Assembly: GCA_030248195.1 (NCBI GenBank)
Contig: JASAND010016667.1
Location: forward strand, 1-64,000
Reading direction: 5' to 3'
Length of the DNA stretch: 64,000 nt
Source of the DNA: Trissonchulus latispiculum
Lineage: Eukaryota > Nematoda > Enoplea > Enoplida > Ironidae
Positions 53,386-64,000 of this stretch are shown here, in pieces. Each line of letters starts with the position of its first letter. The stretch's first letter is position 1. A program made the translations under genes and the position numbers. The notes under the pieces are model-generated. The model saw nothing but the letters and a program-made list of their open reading frames with translations, did no database searches and was not told the origin of the DNA.

Positions 53386-54806
53386 TAGTGTTGTTTCAGC
53401 AGCTGAAACTGAAACTGAAACCTAGTTTCAGCTTGTACATGTTTCAGTTTCAGTTGCTGAAACTGAAACTGAAACTGAAACCATGACAGATTTGGAGCTG
53501 AAACTGAAACTGAAACTTAGTTGAAGTGAGAGCTGAAACTGAAACTGAAACTGAAACTGAAATTAAAATAACTTTTGAGCTGAAACTGAAACTGAAACAA
53601 GAACCGTTTTGGAGCTGAAACTGAAACTGAAACAGTTTCAGCTCCACACTAAGACTGAAACTAGTTTCAGCTCTCGCTGAAGCTGAAACTATTTTCAGCT
53701 CTCGCCGAAGCTGAAACTAGTTTCAGCTCTCGCTGAAGCTGAAACTATTTTCAGCTCTCGCTGAAGCTGAAACTATTTTCAGCTCTCGCTGAAGCTGAAA
53801 CTCTGAAGCTGAAACTAATTTCAGCTCTCGCTGAAGCTGAAATAGGTTTCAGCTCTAGCGTATGCATGTTTAGCATAGACGAGTGTTTCAAAAACTGGGT
53901 CCTGTTCCCAGCATGTAAACTTCCAGCAAATATGTACGTTTAACTAGTGCTTTTTACAGAACAGACCAAAATTGTACATAACAGTGACAAGTAATGCTGC
54001 ATGAAAACTTTAGTATCATTGCAATAAAATGCATTAAATGCATTAAAATTAAATGCATTAAAATGTTAAAATACGACTGTATTGCAGGCAATGTTTATTT
54101 GATCTGTTTCCAATTATTTTTTTTCAGATTATTAAATAATCATTTTAAGATTTCCCAACTTAATTAACAACCTTTTTTATAAAATCATTACATAAGGAGA
54201 AGGACAAGGAGCCCAGCACCAACAACTAAAAAGATCCCCAACTTTAAGGTTAATTAAATTGCCTTCTTGCGGGTTCTGGAGGATGACGCTGTCATGCTGA
54301 TTCTGAGGAAGGACCGAGAGGGCAGTGCGAACTCACTCGCTGTGTTTCCACACGTATTAGGCTATATCATTGAATAGCACATCTGGAACCCGTCTCACCA
54401 TCAGTTAATTAATTTGATTAGCATAACATAAGGATAACATAGAGGATAACAAAAGCTGAAACTCATTTTAGTCAGAGCTGTATGTAGCTGAAAACTATAA
54501 AAGACTTGGACTGAAACTGAAAACTAAAAAAACTTGGAGCTGAAACTGAAACTAAAACTGAAACTCATTTTAGTCAGAGCTGAAACTGAAACTGAAACTG
54601 AAACTGAAACTAGAACAAATTTGGAGCTGAAACTGAAACTGAAACTAAGCTAAACTACGAGCTGAAACTGTAACTGAAACTGAAACTGAAACTAGAACAA
54701 ATTTTGAGCTGAAACTGAAACTGAAATCTTTCTGAAAGTGGAGCTGAAACTGAAACTGAAACTGAAACTGAAACTGAAACTAAACAGGACAGCGTAAACA
54801 TCACTA
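53386..54806. mobile_element. hAT-like word element, GAAACT type
   Basis: Ends TAGTGTTGTTTCAGC and GTAAACATCACTA, with a perfect 8-bp target duplication CCCACTTG (53378-53385 and 54807-54814). CTGAAACTGAAACT arrays fill 53399-53870 and 54450-54780 around an AT-rich centre. Part of the left array has a larger 36-bp period (GCTCTCGCTGAAGCTGAAAC). The frames in it (SVSVSV, FQFQ) are repeat artefacts. Confidence 0.9.
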
Positions 54807-54814
54807 CCCACTTG

Positions 54815-55298
54815 ACCCACTTCTTTAATTTGCACATTTTTGCATTTATAAGTACTCCATGGCATGCATCGAGCAAAATTAACGCTTTAAACATGTTCAT
54901 AGTCCAGTTTTAGAACTTTCAAACAAACATTTGGCAAGTTCAAAGCTAGCTTCGTTTTAGCTAGTTCTGAGCAGGCTATATATGCTATCGCAAAAGTGTT
55001 GGGACCAGGATCGTTGAGTAGAATCAGTATTTAGGCAACGTTTTGTAGATAAAGTCTATTTTCTTGTAGCAATTTCAAAAAAGTTTAGTCCATTCTGGTT
55101 TATTTTTTAAGCGACAACATTTCTACAATATGACTTTATATAAAAAATTTTTAGTACCGTTTTTGGAAAAGCAATGTATTACGCATTTTTATAACTGAAA
55201 AAAGATATACAAAATTTTCTTTAACTGAAAATGAATATAGATTACTAATTAATTTCTGAAGGCACAAGACAATGACAATCTGTAAAATGGTAGATATA
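54815..55298. other. Intergenic
   Basis: AT-rich, no gene recognised. Confidence 0.4.
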
Positions 55299-56449
55299 TA
55301 GTAGATTCGCCCAATCTGCGTCATACCCCAAAGTGCGTCACTCAGCCGTTTAAAGTTATCTGGTGCACTACAGAATGGAAGATATTCTAAAGTTTTTACA
55401 TTTCTGAGCAGGTCTATTCAAGGTCTATGCAATGGTGTAAAAAATATTTCCTAAAAGTTTTTTGACCGTGCACAATACTACAAAATTCAATATACTTTGA
55501 ATAAAACACCCGTTGTCCGCCAAAGTTTAAGCAATGTCCCAAATTCAGTTTTATGCACCTAACAACCTTAATACCTAACAACTTTTAAAGTGTCAGCTAT
55601 CAAATTGTTCGTTAGAATCTGCTGATTCTAAAAATATAAACAATTCCTGATTTCACCGTACTAGAACTGAGAAATTCCGATTTTGCTGGAACCACTGATC
55701 AGTCCCTAAAGTGCGTCGCTCTAAATTAACTCTTTGCGCAAATATCCCTAATGTGCGTTCGTATCTTTTACATGTAAATTTGCTTCAAATAAATGCAAAT
55801 ACTGGCTCCATAACTTAACCTAAGACAAAAATAAGTGGAAAAACACTATCCTCGGAATAATTCTGAGCAATCTGATACCAAATTTTCTGTTTTTATGGCA
55901 TTTTATTTTTTTAGTAAAAGTCATTGTTTAGGGCTTTAAATCATAAAATTACATTTTATAAATTGTCAAAGCTTAATTTGCAACTGAAATTCGTTTGAAA
56001 TAACACAGTAGTAGCATTTTAACAAATTTTTCGAAGATCACAGATTTTGTTGATTTTGATATATATTGTTTATGAACAAGCCAACTACCATATAAAAAAT
56101 TTTCGTAGCATAAAATTGTAGGAAATGGAAGATATAACGTCTCAAAGTTTAGTTTTTTAATGCAAATCATAGGAGTTTTTAAATGACGCACTTTAAGACA
56201 CGACCGACGCACTTTAGGGAACAATCCCTTGACAGCGAAAAACTGCACTTTTTTGGCAAAAAAACAGCTATAACTTACGGTGTGCTCTATCTAAAACAGT
56301 CAAATTTTAAAGAAATGTAGAAGTAGATGTACTTGACACTTCTGTAAAGTTTCATTTCATAAGCTTTGATCTTTCAAAAGTTACAGTTAATCAAAGTGAA
56401 CACACTTTATGCGTGGACAAAAGGTGACGCAGATTGGGCGCATCTACTA
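55299..56449 (-). mobile_element. TA-flanked 1.15-kb element, copy 2
   Basis: It is the inverted homologue of 48137-49286. Ends TAGTAGATTCGCCCAATCTG and CAGATTGGGCGCATCTACTA are flanked by TA on both sides (55297-55298 and 56450-56451), as for Tc1/mariner-type insertions. The interior repeats the AAAGTGCGTC word. A short frame homologous to that in copy 1 lies at 55973-56248 on -. No transposase is present. Confidence 0.8.
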
Positions 56450-56849
56450 TAAAATCAACCGGAAACTTTTAGCTATACTGCAAATTATACAGGTAACCGA
56501 AACAATACAAGTACAGCATTCCAATATAATTTACTGTTTTGATCCATTTGTTTGAATAAAAGCAAAATTGGTCACAAAAATTTTTCAATGTAAAAAACTA
56601 TTAAGCAAAATTAACTTTTAGCTATACTGCAGATTATACAAATAACCGAAACAATACAAGCATAGGTTAGTTTTCCATAATGATTACTGTAGTGTTCCAA
56701 TTGTTTGAGTAAAAGCGAAAATTGGTCAGAACAAATTTTCAATATAAATAGTTACGTAGAGACTTGGAATAAAAGAATAAAAGAGCACTTGGAAAACGGC
56801 ACCTTGACTTGGAAAACAACTACAGAGGGGAGGAGGATCAGTAACTTAA

Positions 56850-59096
56850 GGGGGGGGGGGGCTACGAATTTCACTAAAAGTTCGATGTTGGAAAAGCTAG
56901 CTAGTCTTTTGCCATATAATAGTATTAGGTTTAGTGTAAAATAGTTTAAAGTTTGAAAGAATTTTATGCAGCGTAGCGTCCTGTGGATAGTGTTGTCATC
57001 CGGGCCTGTTTCGGGCTCGGGCCCCGGGCCGGGCCTGGCCCGAGCCCGGATCAAAATTTGATCGGAGCGGCCCGGCCCGGGCCCGGCCCGGATTTTTTTC
57101 GGGCCCGGCCCGAAACAGGCCCGGATTTTTTCCCGGGCCGTTTCCGGGCCAAAGGAAAAATTGATATAAATGGACAGAAAAACACCAAATTTTTCGGAGA
57201 ATCCTTGAAACAAGCTTTTTCACTTCAATTGAACTGAAAAGTAGACGTTAGATAATAAATATCAAGTATTATTTAAAAAACATCGTTCTTGGTTTGACAG
57301 TTTTACTCCGTTAGAGCTCGATACCGTTCTCGAATTATACCTAAATCGGGTTCATTGAAATGCTTTCAATGATATGAGATTGGTGAGTGATGCATTGCTT
57401 TATTATGCCTATTCGTTTCTTGAAAAGCCGTTTATAAAAATTCAAAAGACAAACAAAGGAAGTTAATACAGTTCATAATAAAGCGTTATTTTAGATTAAC
57501 AGACATTGCAAAGTTAATGCCGATACATTATTGTATATTATTTTTACATTTATTTCCGATTACTTATGTTTATTATCTGCTAAAAACTACATCAAAAATG
57601 GTTTTTACTAATTTTGACCATTCGGGCCGGTTTCGGGCCCGACTCCGGGCCGACCTCGGGCCTGTTTCGGGCCCGAAATCCGGGCCGGGCCTCGGGCCTG
57701 TTTCGGGCCCAAAATCCGGGCCGGGCTCGGGCCGGGCCTGGCCCGGTCCGGGGCCCGGCCCGGATGTCTAGGAACGGCCCGGCCCGGCCCGGATTTTTCG
57801 CTAACGTGACAACACTACCTGTGGACTGTGGACCCATCAGAAGTTGGTGTTGTCGGTCCAAAGCTCGGCATGACACGTACAGAAACTTTGCCTCGCCCTG
57901 ATCGCTATCGGCAAGGTACGGTACCCAAATTTTCCAGAAATAGTACTAACATATAGCGCTTTGATATCGTGTAAAATAATCCTTAGATCATTGTATACTT
58001 TTCTGCGCGATACAATCAAAATGCGATAAATTGGGTGTTGTAGGTCTGTACGGGTGGAGGTTAACTAACGTCTAATGAGCTGTGGTTTATCAAAGGAGCC
58101 CAACTTTGCTCCGATTAATACTCCAAGTATCTGTCTTAACTTATGTAAAAATGACGTGATTTCGTTAATCCCTGCGTTCGCAGTGCTAGATGACATTATC
58201 GATATTGTCACTGTTATTTGGTGCCATTTCGAAGATGTGAGTCAATTACTCCAAATTACTGTGGCAGTATCGGCTGAAACTTTGCGCATTACAGACCAGT
58301 GAGTGTACCAAGATGTGCCGAAAGCTATGTCACTAAACTTCGCTCCAATGTTTAGAAATGCTAGATTGATTTCTCAAAGTATGGATGGCGTTCGCTCCAA
58401 AAAGCTCCAAGACAGTTGTAAGCGCATACTGAACGAAGGAAGCGTCATATCGAAAAACGGATTTCATATTCTGATTCAGCAGGTCAAATAACCCCTGTAA
58501 GCACCTTTTCGGCAAAATCGGAGACAAAAAAATTTTTGACCCCATTTTTACTGCGCTTAGCTAGCTTTTCAGGCCCAAAAATAAGGGTTATTTCTTAACG
58601 AAAAGTTGGCTAGCACACTAACCAGAAAACTAAAGCCCTTGAAATTCACAGACAGTATGCCCCTATTAGAGCCTAATAACTGGTAAAAAGCTGGGGTAGG
58701 CTAGGCTAGGGGCTGCCAATTTTATTAGATCGAAAACGGCGCACGGTCACCTCGCAACTTTTTGCAAAATTTCAAATTTGAGCTGTTATAACTAAAGAAG
58801 GAAGCAACGCTCGAAAGCCGGAATACTTTTAATATTTAGCACTAGTAACAGTTAACATTTGTGGCAAAAAGTTTCAGAAATGGTCAAACCGTTAATCCAC
58901 CAGAATTCAGAAAAGCTTTTTCAAAAAACCCACTTTTCGCACCAAAATTTCAACTTTGGCGTAGTGCCAGAATCGGTGTGTGTTAGATATAATAATGCCC
59001 ACTACGGACTATTTAACCTTGATATGTTAGCTAATCATATGGCAAAAGGTAGGTCTCTCTGAAGAAGTTGGGCAAAACCGTTCGTAGCCCCCCCCC
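56850..59096 (+). mobile_element. TTAA-flanked non-autonomous DNA element, copy B
   Basis: TTAA at 56846-56849 and 59097-59100 flanks ends built of a G run plus GCTACGAA and its inverse TTCGTAGC plus a C run. The piggyBac-type target is clear. Without the nested hAT-like element (56988-57817) and its duplication, the body is about 1.4 kb and encodes nothing recognisable. It is homologous to 6074-8636. Confidence 0.85.
56988..57817. mobile_element. hAT-like word element, GGGCCC type, nested in a TTAA element
   Basis: Ends TAGTGTTGTCATCCGGGCC and GTGACAACACTA, with a perfect 8-bp target duplication CCTGTGGA at 56980-56987 and 57818-57825. Copy A of the host element has the single uninterrupted CCTGTGGA at 6200-6207, an independent empty site. 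CGGGCC/GGGCCC arrays fill 57000-57140 and 57620-57795 around AT-rich DNA. Frames rich in GPGP are artefacts. Confidence 0.93.
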
Positions 59097-59100
59097 TTAA

Positions 59101-61628
59101 TATTTAATACAGGCAATGCTGCCTCAAAGTGCTTCATTCCCGCAGATCCTTGTGTGTATTCCTATGACATGTTTCATCTTCAAAGCATAAAAATTAAAGA
59201 CAAGCGTCAAAATTTCCCAGCTGTGAAATTGATAATTCTATGTAAGAATTAATGTAAAATTCTTCATTCCGAAGAGACCGAGACCACCAACCCTGCTGGC
59301 TAGCTTTCAGCATTTACGGCAAAGATAATTTAGGCCAGTAGAATTAGGACGGCCGTGCTAAAGATAGTTAGAAAGTAGAAACAAGTAAATTTCAGTACAC
59401 ATTTTACACTACAATCGCATTATCTTCAAAGGCACAACTGGTTCTAGCTAAGGCACTTCTTGCTTCTCGGGCTAAATTAAAAATGATAAATCAGGATCAC
59501 TAATATAAGCCAAATCTAAATCTACTTCATCAATGAGTGATTTTAATTTCGCAAGTAAACTAAGTAAAGAAAACAAGAATCCTCAATACGAGCAGAAAGC
59601 AAAAAGAATAGACTTATATACTGTCACGCAACTGTATATACATGTAAACAATAAACTAGGTATAAAAAACCTTCAACAATAAACGGGCAAAAGAGAGACC
59701 AATACGAAGAACTGAATAAAAAACAGCAACGGAATACGAAATACCCATAAATCTGTTATTAAAGACACAGAAAACAGTTGCACAAATACAGCGTACGAGT
59801 ACAAGTAAGCAGGCTAGAGAACATTAAAATACTGAAAAAATCAAAGTTACAAAACTAATACTGGTGACTAATACTAAGTTATCAAATCTTAAAGACCTCT
59901 TAACGACTCCCACCTTTCTAGGTCTCTTTTGCGACCAACCTATCACGCAAACTCATGGCACAACCCAGGTTAAAAAGGTTGCAAACATGCACCGAAAAAG
60001 ACATCAGAGTAACAAAAAAGAACAAGTAGAAACAGTTCACACGAGTGCTGTACAACAAACAAACAAACAAACACTTTCATTTACGTAACACTCAATTAAG
60101 CATTGCAGATCGACAAAATGAGACTTTATGCAAGATCAACTGCCAATAGGTTTCAAAAAAACTGGGCGCTAACTTTTGGTATGGCCACACTATCGGTCAC
60201 ATCATTGGATTAATTAGACTACTGTTGTCAGTTGTCATATTCAATTTCGATAAACTCTATCTTTTCAATCCGCAGAGAGCAACCACTCTGAGTTTGAGAC
60301 TCATTTTTGTTAAATTCGATAACAGTACGCATGGCAAAGACAGAGAGACATTACATACAGCACAAAAAGATGCAAGTCAAACGATAACAAAACCCGATAT
60401 ATAAGAGTGTCGTCAAGCAAACAAAGTACATCTATACATTATAACTGTAAAGAACATTTTGTCAGAAACTTTTGCGTTATTGACAAAGATGGGATGAATT
60501 GGTGAAATTGTCTTGTGGACTTCCAAAAAGGGAGTTCAATGCAACCTAAGCCACTGCACAACTTTCATACATTCCGGCACAAGATCGCCCCTTTTATTGG
60601 GTTTAACAATTTTCCTAAATATACATAGGTCCTTCTCCCCGGCACAATTCTGTTGTTACAAAGTCTAACATTTCGTGAAATTAACGACAAATTTAAATTT
60701 TGGAACCATAAATACACATTTTGTCAGTCTTTTTACTTTCATCTTCCAAAGTACCATCATAAAAGTTAATTTTTATGACTGGGTTATTCATAGCATTAAT
60801 AAATTTGGTTTCTCACATCCCAAAAGAATAGAGAGTGTAATAGAAAGCAAGCACTCAGAAAACTGAACTGGAAATTGTACGATAATAAATCCACGCACAA
60901 ATATATATATATATATAGTATATAGTATATACCACATAAAATCAAATTGTAAAAAATGTGTATAAGGGATACAGAGACAATGCCTTAGAGTATGGTTGCC
61001 ACAAAACTGCATCAAAAAAGTGAAACCTAACACCAAAGTTGCACAGGGTTTAATAGTCATTATTCAAGACAGTAGTACACATATTCACAAGTTTTTATAC
61101 AGTACATATACGTGCATTTACAGTATACAGTGCAATAACTACTTCTTTATTTAACTACAAAATGCTAAGAAAAGAAAAGAATTAAAGAAAAGAAAACAAT
61201 AGAAAACCCATTCACAATGCTTTTATGAACAGCAGTCAAATTATGTATTAAGTAACTCAAAGTCTGAGTAACTGGATAAATATGTAAGCAGTTCTCTTCA
61301 AAAGTTGGAAAAGGGTACTATACGACGGAATTAAATTTTCTGACATTTCAACATTATTTGTCAGCAAGACTCACCCAATCTATCATGACGACTCCAACTA
61401 CGTCTATATAGTATGCCGCAAGTTCACAAGAAGAGGTAAAAATCAGAAAAATAAGACACACACACACACACATACACACACGCAAGATGGCAACGAGACA
61501 ACAACAACAGTACAATTTCATCTACTAGCAACTACAGAAACCGGCAACACGCAAACCAGGAAAGCATCAAATCAAACCACGAGAAAACAGAGCAGAAAAA
61601 ACACGGTAAACCGGGGCCAAAGTTCACA
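59101..61628. other. Intergenic or 3' region of the proline-rich gene
   Basis: AT-rich without recognisable coding exons. It contains an AT microsatellite (60901-60917) and a CA microsatellite (61458-61482). Part of it is presumably the 3' UTR of the gene ending at 61629 on -. Confidence 0.4.
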
Positions 61629-64000
61629 TCAAAATCGTCTGGGCGCAGGCGCGTGGCGAGGGAACGGCGGCCCCTGACTGGCTCTGGGGAATCGAGCAAT
61701 AAACGAGGCGGCAACCGGCGACATCTGGGGCCGATCGATCCCCGGCGGACTTAGACTCCCTTTTCCACCCAGTTTCCGGGACGGGGACATCGACGAGCCG
61801 CCAGCGGCAATGCTCACAACCATTCGACCTCGACCACGACCACAGCCGCCAAGAGGAAAATTGGAAGGAGGAGGATCGGGCGGATCTCTGACCTCAACAG
61901 AGGACGCTCCAGCCCTCCCTTCAGACGGCACTGTAGTATCGGTGGAACCACCTGACTGCTGGGGGGTTGCAGAAGGCACCCCGGTCCCAGCCCCTCCACT
62001 GGGACAGGAGCCCCCCGGCGAAGGGCCCGAGAAGGAAGTCACCGGAACCGGAACCGACTGCCCAGCAGCACCGCCTGCCTGATGAGGAGTAGGACAGGGA
62101 AATCCGCCGGTGCCGGCAGGATAGGTCGGCCACCCGCCCCCCGTCGGCAAATGACTGAAAAATGGAGGAGACGGCTGGAAACAGGCGGATGGAGTCATGT
62201 AGGCGCCATCGGACATGGGGACCGGCACAAAGTAGGGAACAGGACAGAACTGATAGGAGGTGGAGGGAGAACCAGAACCGGACATCGCAGCAGTCGTTGA
62301 GACAGTCGGACCCGGCCAGGCGGGAAGAGGAAAGCCGCCATAGACCGGCGAAAAGGACGGATAGAGGGGGGCTGGTGGAGTGGGGCCGACCCCGGGTGGT
62401 TCGGAGGTGGGGCCTTCCGTGGCAGCGGATCTAGGGGGCGGTTGGGCAGCAGCGGCAGATAACTGCTCAACCTGGGCCTTAAGACTCGCCACCTCTGCCA
62501 GAAGTCGCTCATTGGTGTGACGAACCTCATTCAGCACATTCTGGGCGTCCGGGTTCACCTCCGTAACGGCGGACGGGGCCAGTGTCAGATCACTCAGGGC
62601 CGGACTGGGCGACCGATCAGGCGACGACGACGAGCCCTCCCCGGACTGGACCGGAGGCTCAGATCGCTCCGATCCCAGAACTGGCCGGGCACTGGTCACT
62701 ACGGACGAGACCCGGCTGGCCACAGAGACCGAAGACGGCCCGGGAACAACAGCAGCAGCGGTGAGAGTGGACCGGGCGGCGGAGAATCTGGGGGGACCAG
62801 GCAGGCGCGGCAGAGTGAATCGCTGAAGTCCCCGGGGAGAGGGCTCACCGATCATGGCGGGCCGACCGGAGGCTCTCACCGTCACCGCAGCTGTTGCACC
62901 GATTCGATTAGCCGAAGTCGGCTGTGAGGGACGGGCACTGCGGGAACTGCAGGATGTTGCCGCCGATTGGGGGGCAGCTGAGCCCGAGGAGGACGGGGCC
63001 GAAGCGCGAGGAGCGGGGCGGACTGGCAGAGCAGCGGATAGGGAAGCAGGCGGAGGAGGTGGAGGAGAAAGGCCAGCCAAGGCCGCCTGAATGCGGGACG
63101 GCGGCATCGAAGGAGGTACAGTCACGCTCAGGACGGCAGACGACTGAGACAGCGCTGAAACAGAAAAAGGCACACAAGTAAATTAGGTACAAGTTTAAAA
63201 AAGGAAGGTACACATAAAAATGCTATGCCATTTATTATCCTCAGAATAGCGTCTAAAAAATGTGTGTCTGCGCTGCAAAAAAATTTTATGACAATATGCT
63301 CAAAATGTGGGGAAAGCGAACAGAAACTCTCCTAAAAACAAAAGCATTAGACACAGTTTTCTTTAGTGAGGAAGGGCGCCCTCCCCCCCCCTCGACCCCG
63401 TCCCCCCATTTTTTTAGTTTCCCCCCACGTACTGTAAGGTGCCCAGAAAATACCAAATTCTAAAGACTTTTGGTCGAAAATTTTAAATTTTCCTGCTTCA
63501 CAAGAAAGTTTTGGTTCAAAATCGTCTATTCTGTACCAAAACTTACTTTTTGAGAACTTTTGTGCTCAGTTGTAGCAGTATATGCAGAAAACACAATTTG
63601 TTACAGTATATATTTTAAGTATTATTAGCCCATCTTATTCCCACCCAATGTCCCCCCCACTATATGGCCTAGACAAAAACCAGAGACATGGCTTGACTGC
63701 AGCCAATTAAGCAACTACACAGTCTAACGACAACAAACCAAAGTGTAGATACATGCATAATAATTCAGGAAGAACTAAGTTCGCACAGCCCCCCCCCAAA
63801 TCCTCACAAATAGCCACTGAAAGCCTTACCAGGAGCCGGTAGGTTCCTTTTCAACGTTTCCAGCGAAACGGGGTCCGCCTCCAAGTCCTCCAGCATGGAT
63901 TCGAGCGCTTTGCTGGACGTCTCGTCAAAGTGGAAGGGATAGTCGATTGGGAGCCAGCGACCAGAGCTCGGATCGAACCGATAGTTGTCCCGTGTCAGGG
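61629..64000 (-). CDS. Proline/serine-rich protein, 3' exons, partial
   Basis: Two exons on -: 63830 to beyond 64000, and 61629-63154. The donor GTAAGG and the acceptor TTTTTCTGTTTCAG splice in frame (a split Ala codon). The visible first exon encodes YRFDPSSGRWLPIDYPFHFD and an acidic, helical stretch (ALESMLEDLEADPVSLETL). The large exon is low complexity, with Pro/Ser/Ala/Gly, a short coiled coil (LNEVRHTNERLLAEVASL), an RGRGRM patch and a Pro/Arg-rich end (HAPAPRRF). I do not recognise it. A scaffold-type nuclear protein or the gag-like ORF of a large element are both possible. The exon is strikingly GC-rich compared with the AT-rich flanks, and the splice agreement supports a real gene. 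Confidence 0.6.
63155..63829 (-). other. Intron of the proline-rich gene
   Basis: Bounded by a GT donor at 63829 and an AG acceptor at 63155 on -. It holds C-rich runs (63382-63408, 63789-63797) and nothing else of note. Confidence 0.55.

Noticed and set aside
53450..54900. Frames with SVSVSVS and FQFQLQ repeats
   Set aside because: They come from GAAACT arrays of a hAT-like element.
49429..57817. Classification of the TAGTG...CACTA elements as CACTA (EnSpm) transposons
   Set aside because: CACTA elements begin with CACTA and end with TAGTG and make 3-bp duplications. Here the orientation is opposite and the duplications are 8 bp, which fits hAT.
62079..62110. CTGATGAGGAG...GGGAAAT as a hammerhead
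   Set aside because: The intervening bases do not pair, and the motif lies in antisense of a coding exon.

Overview
The window looks like animal (invertebrate metazoan) genomic DNA. It is AT-rich and gene-poor, with GT-AG introns of tens of bases to several kb, and it is dominated by mobile elements. No rRNA, CRISPR array or bacterial-type operon was seen. I cannot name the phylum from sequence alone.

Host genes. (1) A complete-looking acid trehalase (GH37) runs on + from 37221 to 46038: eleven exons that splice in frame to 579 codons, both family signatures, and a hydrophobic C-terminus suggesting membrane anchoring. Its 3.8-kb ninth intron holds nested LTR retrotransposons. The tenth holds two tRNA-like SINE copies. 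(2) The 3' end of a DEG/ENaC-type sodium channel gene lies on - (50304-53214). (3) The 3' part of an unrecognised proline/serine-rich protein gene lies on - and runs off the right edge (61629-64000).

Virus-like block, 12.7-18.7 kb, all on -. In transcription order: a Ty3-type reverse transcriptase fragment fused out of frame to a Polinton/Maverick-type integrase C-terminus with chromodomain; a penton-like minor capsid protein; a basic core protein; a major capsid candidate; an adenain-like protease; a TATA-binding-protein-like protein; and an unknown 155-residue ORF. The last two genes are each followed by a near-identical hammerhead ribozyme whose predicted cut falls 17-20 nt after an AAUAAA, where mRNA 3'-end cleavage would be expected.

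DNA transposons. The second striking theme is a set of non-autonomous, hAT-like elements with perfect 8-bp target duplications and almost nothing in common except the terminal motif TAGTGWTG. Each has filled its ends with a different short word repeated many times: GGCC at 49.4 kb, GGATC at 51.4-53.1 kb, GAAACT at 53.4-54.8 kb, GGGCCC at 57.0-57.8 kb. Other word-built elements use AGGACC (29.2-30.3 kb), GGGTTA (34.3-35.4 kb), TTAATCCG (41.3-41.8 kb), GAGTA (47.3 kb) and TCTAGAAA/TCGAGACA (3.0 and 10.9 kb). There are also two TTAA-flanked elements (6.1-8.6 and 56.85-59.1 kb), a 0.8-kb foldback (11.65-12.46 kb) and a pair of oppositely oriented 1.15-kb TA-flanked elements (48.1 and 55.3 kb).

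The remaining intergenic DNA, about half the window, shows only dispersed repeats, microsatellites or nothing I can interpret.
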